Assembly: GCF_947507565.1 (NCBI RefSeq)
Contig: NC_089180.1
Coordinates: forward strand, 1,302,001 to 1,366,000
Source: Oscarella lobularis
Lineage: Eukaryota; Porifera; Homoscleromorpha; Homosclerophorida; Oscarellidae
Length of the DNA stretch: 64,000 nt
Direction: 5' to 3'
Shown: one piece after another, positions 46,974 to 58,264 of the stretch
Position numbering within the stretch: the stretch's first letter is position 1
How the letters are laid out: every line of letters starts with the position of its first letter
Translations under genes and position numbers: made by a program
Notes under the pieces: model-generated
The model's database searches: none
Seen by the model: only the letters and a program-made list of their open reading frames with translations
Told to the model about the DNA's origin: nothing

Positions 46974-47640
46974 CCCGGCGCGGTGGTACCAAAAAACCCT
47001 TCGGTATGTGTTCCTGAGAAGAACCGGGGCTACTGGAAGTGGAGAGCGGTCGACCACCGTTTGTAGGAGTCGACAGTAAAGACAGTGCATGCCGGAATCG
47101 AAGTCTCCTGGGTCGGATTATCTTTGGTCTAATCGCGCTGTCGGGTGAGAAAAGTGCCGGCAACCAGGCCATGGTTGAACACCCCCTCTGAGCCGTTTCT
47201 CACTCGAGCCTAACGTGAGTCGTGCCCATTAGCGACAATAAGACCGCAGTAATCGCGAATCCCAGTGCGTAGACCGAGGCCGAAGCCCCCCATTGCCCTG
47301 CCTACAGGCTCCGGCACGGCATTATACCGTGGGCCACGCTGAGTCAACTATCCAGACTTGCCTTTTGCCAAAGCTCCCGGGTCGATCCGTCAAGGACGAG
47401 ACACAGATTGCTCCGCGACCCATCCACCCTCTGCCGCAACTGAAGGAAATTGGGGGCGCGTGCTCCTTAAATACTATGACCCCGCCCATCGCTCTGATTG
47501 GCTTGCTGGTTTCCGCTCTACGTGCTCATTGGCTCTTTGGAAAGAAGGTGTCAAAAGGCAAACCGGTTTCGATTCCGGTTTGACGAAATATTGCATAACG
47601 ATTTCGGTTAGAGGCGACAGATATCGCACCTACATCGAAC
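46974..47640. other. GC-rich non-coding stretch
   Basis: No supported exon. If the 5S-like segment is a SINE head, its body might extend into this region; I saw no second copy in the window to define its end. Confidence 0.3.
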
Positions 47641-47643
47641 AAG

Positions 47644-49523
47644 ATGGCGGAGAAAACGTGGCCACGACGAAACGAAAACGCTGTTAGGTACGTCTTTTCA
47701 TTGTTTTTCGCCGCTCATTTCGTTGCACGAAGATACGGGCGTCCGATTCACGTGATACGGAATGATCGATGGGGAAGAAGTTCGTTTCGAGGCCATTCTC
47801 GACCGAATTCGAGCGAAACGCGGCGTCTACTACGATTAATCTGCAGAGAAGTAGGAGCGCAACTCGTCGTTCGCTTGGAAAATCGAAGGAGAATGTTCTC
47901 TCGATAGTTCTTTTTTTTTTTCGCCGTCTAAGGTTTGTTTTGTAGACTTTGGGGATATATACTCGTGGTACATGGTATATAAGAGCGTCAGGACACGGCA
48001 ATTCCCTACAATGTTAATCAAGAGAGGAGATCAATCGGTAAGCCATTTGGACAATAAGTAATAATGTGAGTTATTTAGAAACGCACCCTTTACTGGTCAC
48101 ATGCAGGGTGTGCGGAAAAAGGAGGGAAGGAGGGAGAGGAGGGAGAATCGCAGGTTTTATCTTAGCTAAAAAATTCATCGATCTGTTGATTTTTAATTTT
48201 TGAATTAATTTTTTATTGTACTAGGGAACTTGCTAAGAAGTTGAATCTTTGTCGTGACATCATCGTTACGGCGCGCAATTGGCAGGCGGCCGAGGCGAAT
48301 CATGTCTCCTTCGCGAGCTCGCCATGGAGCGCATGAAGGAGGAGAATCGCAAGGAGGTGACGGCGGCGGCGGCGGCGGCACGACAAGCGAAAGTGACAGA
48401 AGCAGCGACGAAATCAGATGAGAAAGAGGAACGCGAGCGCGCTAAATTTAGCTTAATGAACCGGACGGAAAGCGAGAACGCCGCTACGTCAATGACGATG
48501 ACAACGACGACGACGACGACAACGATGACGACAGCAGCGTCGACGCAAAAGCCATCCATCAAACGGCAACTGTTCACCACCGCGGCAGCGGCGGCACGGA
48601 CGACTTGGCAGCAGCGTGCCGCCGCCGCCGCCGACTCAAGCCACTGATCAAACGTTCCCCCGTTGAGTCGCAAGTTGTGCCGTCACCCGGCGCCACTCCG
48701 GTCGGCGTGGACGCCGAACGGAATACAGGCGTAAGACTTACGTTACGATCACCGAAGCGAAACCGAGTGCCGTTGCCGTGGCGACGACGATGACGTCGTT
48801 AACACCGCGTTGTCTTATTTCTAGCAGCCCCTCATTCCCTCCTTCGTTGTCGAAAGCTCCATCGCCTTTGCAGTCGCCGTCTGCCATCGCGACAACGACG
48901 GCCACGTCGTCTGTCAGCGCTTCATCGTCGTCGAATCAGAGCAAATCGCCTGTGCCGCTTCCGGGACCAAAGACGTCGCAGAAACCGATCGGCGGCGAGC
49001 GTGCGCGCGAGTTGCCTTCGCCGTCGTCGGAAGCGACGGAAGAGAAAGCTGTTTTTAGAGGATTTCTTTTTACAGGACGTGCGAATTCGAATCCAATAGC
49101 ACCAGGCGTCTCCCGAAGCAGAGCGAGCAACGTTCCAGCGAAGGGCCTCTCCTCGCCTTCCCTGGCTTCACCAGTAAGTCTTCACGACGTAATTTCGAAG
49201 AGGAATTTTAGTCGTCACGTTTGGAGGTTCCCCCTGGTGAAAGACAACTATCGAGTTGAAGTCATTGAAATAAAGAGTCAGAAGGAATGGGTAGGGAAAG
49301 AAGACGTCGGCTTCTCGGCCCGGTTTTCTTTTCTGGAATGGTAAGAATTCGTACCAAGGCATTGAATAAACGTTGTGTCATTGATGTTCACGTAGAACTA
49401 CTTCTGGATATTGTGGAGGCGCGAGACCGAAAATCATTCAACCGCCTGCGATTCCGAAGAGCAGAAAGAGCGCCGAATTGCGCTGCCATTTTGATCGACT
49501 TGGAATCGATCACAAGAAATTGA
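47644..49523 (+). CDS. Unidentified low-complexity protein gene
   Basis: A possible start at 47644 (MAEKTWPRRNENAV) sits before a gtacgt donor. Later pieces: ELAKKLNLCRDIIVTARNWQ after a tactag acceptor (about 48223), then in another frame RELAMERMKEENRKEVTAAA with an Ala run; a Thr/Ala-rich part; a Ser/Pro-rich section (SPSFPPSLSKAPSPLQSPSA); and RRRLLGPVFFSGMVRIRTKA then RFRRAERAPNCAAILIDLES near the end. The helical ELAKKL...ENRKE unit suggests a chromatin-type adaptor, but I cannot name a family. Exon linkage is uncertain; it could be more than one gene. Confidence 0.3.
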
Positions 49524-49752
49524 GAAAGAGTAGGGAGAGACCGCGGTATCAATTTGAATGAATGTTGAGCTCACGACAATGTTCTTCTTAGAACAATCGG
49601 CGAAATCGAGGATTCAATTGACGCCGTTCTGAATCGCAGTGTCAAGGGATTAATTTAGAGGATTTCTTTTTATAGTGCATGGTACCATTAGCGCACGTGG
49701 GTCATTTTACGTGAAGTGCAGCTCAACAACACTCTCAACAACTAGGTAAGCG

Positions 49753-50025
49753 TCTTTTTCTTAGGAGTTTGGGTCCTGGGCATGACCCCGTCACAAAAAA
49801 ACTGCCCACTATGGGGTCCTGAGCATGACCCCGTATCAGAAATCAAAAACTGCTCGTAGACGAAAGGGGAGACACAGATAATTTATTAAATAAATCTATA
49901 AAAATTGTACACACTCTCCCCACATGCAAAGGCAGTTTTTGATGACGGGGTCTTGCCCAGGACCCCGGCTTAGGAGCAGTTTTTGATCAAGGGGTCATGC
50001 TCAGGACCCCAGACCTAAAAAAGAA
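49753..50025. repeat. MITE-like hairpin element with GGGGTC repeats
   Basis: Left half carries TGGGTCCTGGGCATGACCCC and TGGGGTCCTGAGCATGACCC with CAAAAACTGC between and after. The right half carries the same blocks inverted (GGGGTCTTGCCCAGGACCCC, GGGGTCATGCTCAGGACCCC). Overall about 270 bases with inverted ends near TTTTTCTTAGG and CCTAAAAAAG. No ORF. Confidence 0.75.
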
Positions 50026-50043
50026 CATTTAGCCCAATAGACA

Positions 50044-50715
50044 CGTACAACCTTCCCCTTACACTTGAATTCCATTTTTGTATAGAATTCCGGCGCCGTG
50101 GTGACGTTATTCGTCAACACGTTTCGCCAGTGAATGAAAAGAGCCGTCAAATTGATCTTGACGACTCGAGTCGCCTCCAATCCTTCGAATAAAATAATCA
50201 TTTATTTAATAAGCCGGATGCCCTTCGTCGCCGATCCGTAATCGCGCTGAGCATCCGAAACGTACGGAGCAACGTTGCCGAAGCATTGCTGCAATGCGCG
50301 CGCAACAAAAAACAAGCGCGCTCTGACGTCACAATGAATGGAATCTCTTACCAAAGCAATGCAGTCTCTCGCTTCCGAGTCCAGCTTGTGATGTAGCTCT
50401 TTCTCCGCCGAAGGAAAGAGAAATTCCTTATACGCTTTCTTCACCGCATCGCTTCTCAATCGATTCCAATTTTCCACTTCGAAACTAAACTCGTCCTAAA
50501 TAAGAGAAAAAGTCCCCCTGTAGAAAATTCTTTTGAGAGTTTACGTACCCTGTAGTAGAGCTGCTTCATTTCATTGAGATAGGAAGTGGCGTTTCCATAG
50601 CTACAAGCCACCAAAGTTTCTACTAAAAAAGACGAGTTTGCGCAGGTCTTACTTGTCAGATGAAATCATGTCAATCCATATTGTTATAAATCCGTCTCGT
50701 TCTTCGGAATTGCCC
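50044..50715 (-). CDS. SUPT6H: SPT6-like transcription elongation factor, internal fragment
   Basis: Minus-strand pieces: TLVACSYGNATSYLNEMKQL; DEFSFEVENWNRLRSDAVKK, AYKEFLFPSAEKELHHKLDS and EARDCIALV; then CFGNVAPYVSDAQRDYGSAT and KGIRLI; then LEATRVVKINLTALFIHWRN. The pattern N-W-N-x-x-R...KELxxKLxxEA...VAPY...GIRL fits the tex-like core of Spt6 before its YqgF domain. Only this short middle section is present; the helicase-like, S1 and tandem SH2 parts are not. Assignment is from pattern similarity and needs a profile search. Confidence 0.5.
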
Positions 50716-50830
50716 CTAGAAAAAAGGAAACGATAAAATTATTATCTATTGGATGCTTTAAAACGTGTCCAAAACGTGACCGCTTGATACAAGGAAGAAA
50801 CCATCTATTTTTTAAAAAATTAATTATTGG

Positions 50831-50884
50831 TTGCTATGGCAACCAAACTTGCTATGGCAACCAAACTTGCTATGGCAACCAAAC
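50831..50884. repeat. Three perfect 18-bp tandem repeats
   Basis: Unit TTGCTATGGCAACCAAAC repeated three times without mismatch. Confidence 0.95.
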
Positions 50885-52019
50885 TTTGGCTACCAACAAT
50901 CCCGGCGTCAGAGAGCCCAGATATTAAATCTTGGCTCGATCTGACGACGGGAAGGCACACCAAAAAACTTTTCGAGTTGAAATGTCACTCAAAGTTTGGC
51001 CTACCGCTACCAAACCTTTTCGTCCCTTACATACTACCTAATAGAATTCGGATCAGCGAAAAAACGCGGGCGAATTCCATCACGGGACGGAGAAAATCGA
51101 AAAACAATTTCGAATTTTCTCGTGCGCGATCAAACCGCGCCGTTTCGCCACGAAACATTGCACAGCGACCGGACCAAGACCAATCGAATCGCCGTAGACG
51201 ATTCCACAAGATTGGTTCAGATTCGCGTCGAATTTCGCGAATTTTCGACATAAAAACGTGTCGAATATACAAACACGCCTACTCGCGTGCGTCGAAACCA
51301 CCCCACATTCACAACGCCGCCATGCCGTTAGGGCGCGACGTACGGCGACGAACCATACATCGATCGAAAGCCTATATCATCTAGTTTTCGAATATCTGTT
51401 CATCGACGGCGTACGATACGCCGTTTGCCGTTGAGCGAGCGCGAAAGAACAGGGCAACGCCCCCTTTTCGCGCAACGAGAAAGTCGTAAACGGCTGGAAA
51501 TACGAAAGGAACGTAGCGAAACGCTCTAAAACGTTTCGAAAACACTATTCCGCGTTGACTTGGCGACGCGACGCAGCGATTTCGACCGTTTCGCACCTTC
51601 GCGAACGGCCGAAAAGGCTTCTAAACTACTGAATACTTACCTACTATCTCTTTCGACGTCGCTCGACCTTCGAATAACGCTGTTTTGCGCACTTCATTCA
51701 TGAAATGAGTCAAGCGCGCTACCATATCGCACGTGACTACTGTGGATTACAATATCGACGTCATAATTACTTATTTAAAATCAAGGTTTTGCAATATTTA
51801 CCTCTTAATCATTTTTTAATGATTTTAACGTGTCTCACGCGAACATTGAAAACGGAAGGGATCGACCTTAACCGCCCAAAAGTCCCCCTACAAACTTTAT
51901 AAATAATAAATAACCCTACTCTTACCCGTAATCCTAATCGTCCTAATCCTAAACCTACCTACCCCTAATCATCCTAAATTCTACCCCTAATCCATCCTAA
52001 ATCCCACCCCTATCTGATT
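50885..52019. other. Intergenic, no gene seen
   Basis: No supported exon. Near 51911-52010 a run of CCTAATC / CCTAAAT-like units (degenerate microsatellite) leads into the dispersed repeat. Confidence 0.5.
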
Positions 52020-53645
52020 GCCATTCTTTGCCCTTCACGTTCCTTGACAGCCTCTCTCCCTTTCAATTGAATCTCTCTAGTTAAATGAAACTATAAATAA
52101 TCAAGGGACTAAGAATAAATCCATACCTTATACTATTGCTCCTTTTCTCGCTCCTCTCTCCCCATCCGATCGTCCTTCCTTTCCTTTCACGTTCGCGATC
52201 CCTCTCCTCTTCCTTCCAATTGAATTTCCTAAGTAAAAGAAATTAAAAATGGTATTTAACAATAGCATCCATACCTCTTGCTCATGATCCCTCCCTTGAT
52301 TCTCCCTTCTCCTGTTCGATCGTCCTCCCCTTCCCTTCACGCTCGCTGTCCCTCTCCTCTCCCTTCAAATTGAATTTCCCTAGGCAAACGAAATGAAGAA
52401 CGGTACTTAACAATAAAATCCATTCCTCTTGCTTGTGATCCGTCCCTGGATTCTCCCTCCCTCCTCCTGCTCGATCGTCCTTCCCTTCCTTTCCGGCTTG
52501 CTGTCCCTTTCCTCTTCGTTCCACGTGACTCCCACTAGCTAAAAGTAGTTAAAAGGGATAACACGGAATGAATAAATCCCTACCCCGCGCTATTGATCCG
52601 TATCTCGCTCCTTCCACTTCCCGCCCAATCGTCCTTCACGCTCGCCGTCTTTCTCCCTTCTTCCTACTCGATCTCCTCCCTGTACAACACACAAGAAACA
52701 AAGCCCCTACAACACATGAAACTATGGCACACTTATCTGATAGAGTTCCCTCAATAAGCCCTTGAGATAGAATGACCCTAGCAACAGTAAACTTAAAAGA
52801 ATTAATAATTATATCTGTCCTCCTGAAAACATACCCAGGGGCGCCCCAATGCATAATACGCCCTCTCGCTTACTCGTAGACTGCCCCCAACCTTTATGCT
52901 TAAAAAGTTCGCCCTAGAAAAACGGAAAAAAACCCAACAATTCTATCTAAAGAAACCTCCCCCACAGAAAATCGAGTCTGTAGGAAAACGATAAGACAAC
53001 CGTGGATAGAGTCACGCTCTAAACTCAACCGCGCAGTATATAATGCTTGAAACGGCGAGAATCGCAAGGAGACGGCGCAGACGCCGATTTCCCCTCTTCG
53101 GGCCCCCAAATTCCACCGCGCAACGCTAACGGCCCGTCGAACGGGCTCAAAATTCCGACGCGAAGCGCTCCAACTCTAAAAATCGCGTATGGAACACAGG
53201 CGAGCAGTAGTGGGGTCCTTCGAACGCGTGTGGGGCCCCCGAAACCGGAACGCACGATGCAAATTGACACGCGAACACGTAACCTACCCTTCGCAACCGT
53301 CGAGCCCGTCTTCTTCCGTCCCCTTCCCTCCATTTGGCGTCGTTCCGAACCAATGACTGAAAACGCCGCCCCCGCATACACGCAACCCCGGATAGACACC
53401 GCGCGGCCTTTCAAAAAATATATGCGAAATGTACAAGAAATATTCTCTACACTGCCACTCCCCTACCACACTATTCCCACATCGCCCTACATGGCAGCTG
53501 ATAAACTCTTAGAGGCAGAAACACCGACATGCCGAAACTCACGAATTTATGACGTCAAACCTTGGATATGCCCAACAGACCCTACACCTAAATTAAACTA
53601 CATAAAATTCTCTACCAAACCCCATCAAAACAAATGTCAAACGGC
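52020..53645 (+). repeat. Dispersed repeat family, copy B (with internal minisatellite)
   Basis: Same order and orientation as 32690-34180. It starts with about four tandem units of 120-150 bases (markers CAATTGAATTTCCTAAGTAA and CCATACCTCTTGCTCATGAT), followed by ACAAAGCCCC, CACTTATCTGATAGA, TCCTTCGAACGCGTGTGGGG, CAATGACTGAAAACG and CCCTACACCTAAATTAAACT. Long ORFs on either strand are not conserved in copy A. Confidence 0.82.
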
Positions 53646-53869
53646 GGCAATAAAAGCAATCGGCTAAACGATTATCAAAACGAGGAACCACAAAATGGAA
53701 AACAACCAGCCGCAGTTAGCCATTGCAAGAGGAGCTAGCCCGTCGGCTTAGCCCGCAAACTCGAGCAAAAAAAGGCAAAGGTAAGCACTAAGCGCGATAA
53801 ATCAATTAAGAAAATCCGGGTCGCGATTTATACGGGCTGCTCCAGTGTTTCTATGGCGATACGTCCAAC

Positions 53870-54320
53870 ATGGCTACCACAATAACGAAAACGATCGAAA
53901 AGCCGCGAGTTCAGCCGAATCGGACTCACGACTACCTTAATGGTAAGCCAAATGATAATGCGAACACGTACGATGGTCACGTTGTCGCCTTAAGACCCGC
54001 ATTTCACCGTTTCGAGCGCGCGCGATCACGCCCGCGAGACTTTCAAGGCTCAGACGTCGATGAATCGCATCGTAAGTGACTTACAAGACTCGCTGCTACC
54101 TTCCTGCGTCGAAAGCGAAGGCTTCGTTCGTGACAGAAACGCGTACCGAATTTCTCGACGATGTTCAGCGAGCTACGTCACTATCCGCGCGCGACGATTC
54201 AACTCGATCGCACCGATCCCGTTCCGAACTTCGTATCGCGTCAGTGGCACGGTTATCACGATCAGGGACAAGCGACGCTGGACGATACTAAAAGTAATCA
54301 AAAAAATTAAATTCTATTGA
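53870..54320 (+). CDS. Possible small gene, unidentified
   Basis: ATG at 53870 gives MATTITKTIEKPRVQPNRTH and DYLNG at a gtaagc-type donor (about 53942). A later frame from 54060 gives MNRIVSDLQDSLLPSCVESE and VTIRARRFNSIAPIPF. No family recognised; could be chance. Confidence 0.22.
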
Positions 54321-54710
54321 CGTTATGAAAATAAACAGTGTTGCTTCCGTTATGGATGTAATTTTTTTTAAATATTTTATGTCACAATTTATGGATAAAT
54401 ATTTTTAATATTTTAATTATGCTCCGAACGTTCATCTACCTCTCCCCCTTATGAAGTTCCCCCTTAGGCAGACATGAGTACAGTAGGATAACTCAAATTC
54501 GTTTGTACGTCACCAGGGATCATAGATAGATCATAAGCACTACGATGGACGTGTAGTGCAGTACGTAATTATCCAAAGAACGTTGTTTTTGAAACCACCA
54601 AGCGTACTCCCTTGAGTACTCTTACCTATGTGATAAGATTGCTTAGCCGTGCGTGTTTCCAGAGCTTTGGGTTTTTGGCTGAGAGCACATAATAAGTATT
54701 GCTAATTTTA
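54321..54710. other. AT-rich spacer upstream of the LRP gene
   Basis: No exon seen. Upstream LRP exons would be expected here or further left but are absent. Confidence 0.4.
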
Positions 54711-57613
54711 GGCACATCTACTCGGCCGATTGGGGTCGCAAGAAAATCGAACGCTGCCTCATGGACGGCTCCAATCAAACCGTACTTATTCAAAAAATCT
54801 CGGCCTGCCAAACGGCTTGACAATCGACTACGCTGAAATCATAAAATCGAATATGCTGACCTCGACGGTTCGAATCGACGCACGCTGTCTCGTGTGGCCG
54901 TTCGCCATCACCGTTCTCGGCGATTCCGTCTACTGGACGGACATCGATGAACGCGCCATATTCACGTCGTCGAAGAAGAACGCGAAAGGGAAATCGATTG
55001 TGAAAAATAAGCAACTCCTCTTGCCGTACGACATCGGCACGTTCGACAGTCAACGTCAACAGCCCGTCGTGGGAGATCCGTCGTGCGCTGTTCAAAACGG
55101 CGGTTACAGTCATTATTTGCTTCTATTTGCCGCCCTCGCGCGTGTGTGGGTGTCCGACGGGCGTTCGAATGCTCTCCAACGGAGTTACGTGTGCGCCAGG
55201 TGAGACATGGTATGAGACAAAGAGTACTCAATGAGTCAGTGACGCGGAAATGTTACTGGATGCATAGTGGTCTGTGCGCGCTGAAGGACGTGTTTTATAA
55301 GCCCCGGTTAGGCGCGTAGTACTGTACAGTACTAAGATAGGCCAACTGACGATGATAGCCAGCGAGCTATACGAGGACTCGTTAGTTTCCCAAACGGCTT
55401 TGTTCTACGCGCTCAACGACACCGCGTCCCCGTCGTTCTACGTCGGCCAACCGACGCCGCTCGAATTGCCGCGCGACATCGCCAATCCGACGAGCCGTCT
55501 CGTCGCATCGACATCGAATCGCCCGTATGGGCCGTCGATCTTCTCTACTCGACGACGCTCGACGCCGCCAAAATGCCGTATCGCGTTCGCCTTCTCCTCT
55601 CCGACGTCGACGTCTACGACATCTGCGTGAATCCGATAACGGGGGCAGATCTACTACACGCACATGCAAGCCAAATCGATTGGGATCATCAACTCCGACG
55701 GCGCGCCCATCGGTCTCATCGTCAGCGCGCCGCGCGCTCACTCGCCAACTCGGGTCACGTCTATTGGACGGATTGGGGCGGCGCGAGCGCGTCGGTGCGC
55801 AAGGCGCGACTCGACGGCTCCGGAGAGCTGACGCTCGGGACTTCGAGAGCCGACCGGACTCACGATGCGTTCCGGCGATATTTATCTCCGAGTCGGGACG
55901 TGATCGAACGCTGCAAGGTCAACGGGATGGATCGGGTCCGGAGTCGGATTGGGATTGACGTTGAAGTATGTACTCTACGTGCGACCGTCGTTGTGGGTCG
56001 CATGGAGAAAATATCGGTCGACGCCGGCGTGACGGAGAGCGAAGACGACGGCGTGCAGATCGTGCCGAGTTATTTGGTTCGAACGGAAATGGCGGGCGTG
56101 ACCGATTTTGTCATATATCAAGACATGCCGATGCCAGGTACGTTTGCCACGACGCTTTTTCTCTTAGTAGATTTAGGCCCTATGTTTATTATTAAGGGGG
56201 CAGTGTCGGTCCCTTTGGGGTTACATGTAAATCTTATTGGTGTTGACGTTGTTATGGTGATTGTTTCTTTTCTCGTTTTGCAGATAATCCGTGTGCCGTC
56301 AACAATGGAAATTGCATTGAGTCACATTTGCATGCCCTCTCCTCATTCGTATTGAGTTGGAGGGAAGCACGTGTACTGGTAAGGAGATGGAAGAAAGGTG
56401 GGCGTTTCTTTTTTCACTGTTTCGTCTCCTAGCTGCGCTTTGCCCCGAGACTACGCACGTTCCATGTGCCGACGAATCGTCGTGCGTTCCGGCGAGCCAG
56501 CGTTGCGACGGCTATCGGCAGTGCGCGGACGGTTCTGACGAAACGGATCGCTGTAAGTGCATGAAAGGGAAAGGGGGCCCTCTTTCACCCAACTTCACCC
56601 AAAAAACTACGCTTGCATGTCTCTTATGCCTTTCTTACCTAACCTTACCAAGGCGCCCTTGTTCTTGCGTGAACAGCGTGCCGAATGAGAACTTAAAGTT
56701 GTGGGTTGCATGGCCACGTGCTTCTAATTTATTGGCGGCTTCAAATTATTGCTTGGCGCTATAAATAGCGAAGGGACGTCCATATTTTTAATCAATTTCT
56801 CGTCAACAGGTCCCTGTTCCGCCATCGAGTTTACCTGTCGCTCCAGCGACTGCGTGTCGAACGTCGAACGCTGCAACGGCGTTCCCAACTGTCGCGACGG
56901 CTCAGACGAAAAAGATTGCCGTAAGCCAACACCCTTACATAGTAGTCATCTCCCAAGCTCATTGGCATTCCCAACGCAGCGAGCTGCCGCCGAAAGTATC
57001 GTCTCTGCCCCAACAAGCAATGCGTGAAAGACGATCTCTTTGCGACGGCATCAACGACTGCCCGGACGGCGCCGACGAATCGCCGCTAACCTGTCAATTC
57101 CTGACGCCCGTCGCTCCCAACGCGACCGACCCCCCGATCTCCGTCGGCGAATCGCGCGACGACAGCACGCCGTCGCTCTCGATGATCGTCCTCTGCGCTC
57201 TTCTCGGAATTTTCGCGCCGTTCGCGATTCTCATTGTCATGTTCGTATGGCGACGGCGACAGCGACTTCTGAAGGTGGCGGCGACGGCGAATGCAGCAAC
57301 AGCGGACGAATTCGAAATGAATAATCAACGTCGATGTCGTACGGAGAGTTCGACGTAAAACACCTCTGTTCCCACGACGACCGAATGCAGTCAATTGACG
57401 ATTGAGGGAAAGAGGCCGCTGGCTTCATCTCGGAGGGTCATTTCCAGGGAAACGACAATTGACGATGATGATGATGAAGACGGCAACCGTGATGCTGCTA
57501 ATGAAGACGAAGACGCTAGGAGCGGTGGTAACGTTTCGGTGGTGAGTGCCATGGAGTCGTGTCCTCCGCCGCCGCCGTCGGTTGTTACGGACTACACACA
57601 AACTGCTGTATAG
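54711..57613 (+). CDS. LRP5/6: LRP5/6-type Wnt co-receptor (C-terminal part)
   Basis: After a ttttag acceptor, propeller YWTD-type blades appear: [46 protein letters not shown]; an EGF-like module ([10 protein letters not shown], then [18 protein letters not shown]); a second propeller ([29 protein letters not shown]); another EGF-like module (CAVNNGNC); three LDLa repeats ([50 protein letters not shown] with [14 protein letters not shown]); a TM helix ([20 protein letters not shown]) then RRRQR; and a tail ending [16 protein letters not shown], like the PPPSP sites. Three LDLa repeats next to the membrane is the LRP5/6 layout. Two of four propellers and the signal peptide are missing. One-base losses occur in an A-run near 54795 and a T-run near 57037; other frame changes lie near 55130 and 56320. 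Confidence 0.85.
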
Positions 57614-58264
57614 GAGCACTTGGACTTATTACAGTTGTACATGTACAGAGAGTAGTGTATGAGTACTATGATTAGCATAAGTTTTCGCGTGGGGACTTAC
57701 GACTGAGCGCGCCTATGCTGCTATGACCGAACTGCTTGCTGGCGGCGAGGGTGTAAATCGTACGGCATTTGGAGCAGTTTCCAGTCCTAGTAGATCTGCC
57801 GGGGAAAAGCGTACAACCGTAAATCGTCCTGCGTAGCGACCCTCGTTTACCTGATTACGAATGAACTTCAGCTTGTGATCAAAACATTAGCGTACTGGTG
57901 AAAGAATAAACTTGGTACTTGGTAAATTAATTACCTTTGCTTTTGGGAGACTGGCGAGCAGAAAGGCAATACATAGACTAGGCAGCGAAATTTGACGTCA
58001 CATCAATCTTTTTCTGCCTCTATAACACGCAAGTACTAGAAGTAAAGATAATACAAAAACCAACCAATTGAAAAAAAGAAGACAATTAATTAATCATGAT
58101 GGTATTAGATACATTTGAATGGAATTCAAACTATCGGTTCCAGCTCGGGGAAAGCACACAAATAAAATGGAAGAATAAAAAGTAAACAAAAAAAGGCTAA
58201 ACTGAGTAAGGGGAGGTAGGGCGTGTGGCGTACAAACGCTGTGATCGATGCAGTGCTATACTTT
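57614..58264. other. Intergenic, convergent 3-prime ends
   Basis: Between the LRP and COR/death-domain genes. AT-rich, no exon supported. Confidence 0.5.

Noticed and set aside
51905-52015. Internal telomere repeats (CCTAATC/CCTAAAT run)
   Set aside because: Units are irregular and mixed, not tandem TTAGGG; better described as a degenerate microsatellite at the edge of repeat copy B.
53047-53667. 206-codon plus-strand ORF
   Set aside because: It lies in repeat copy B and has no open counterpart in copy A.
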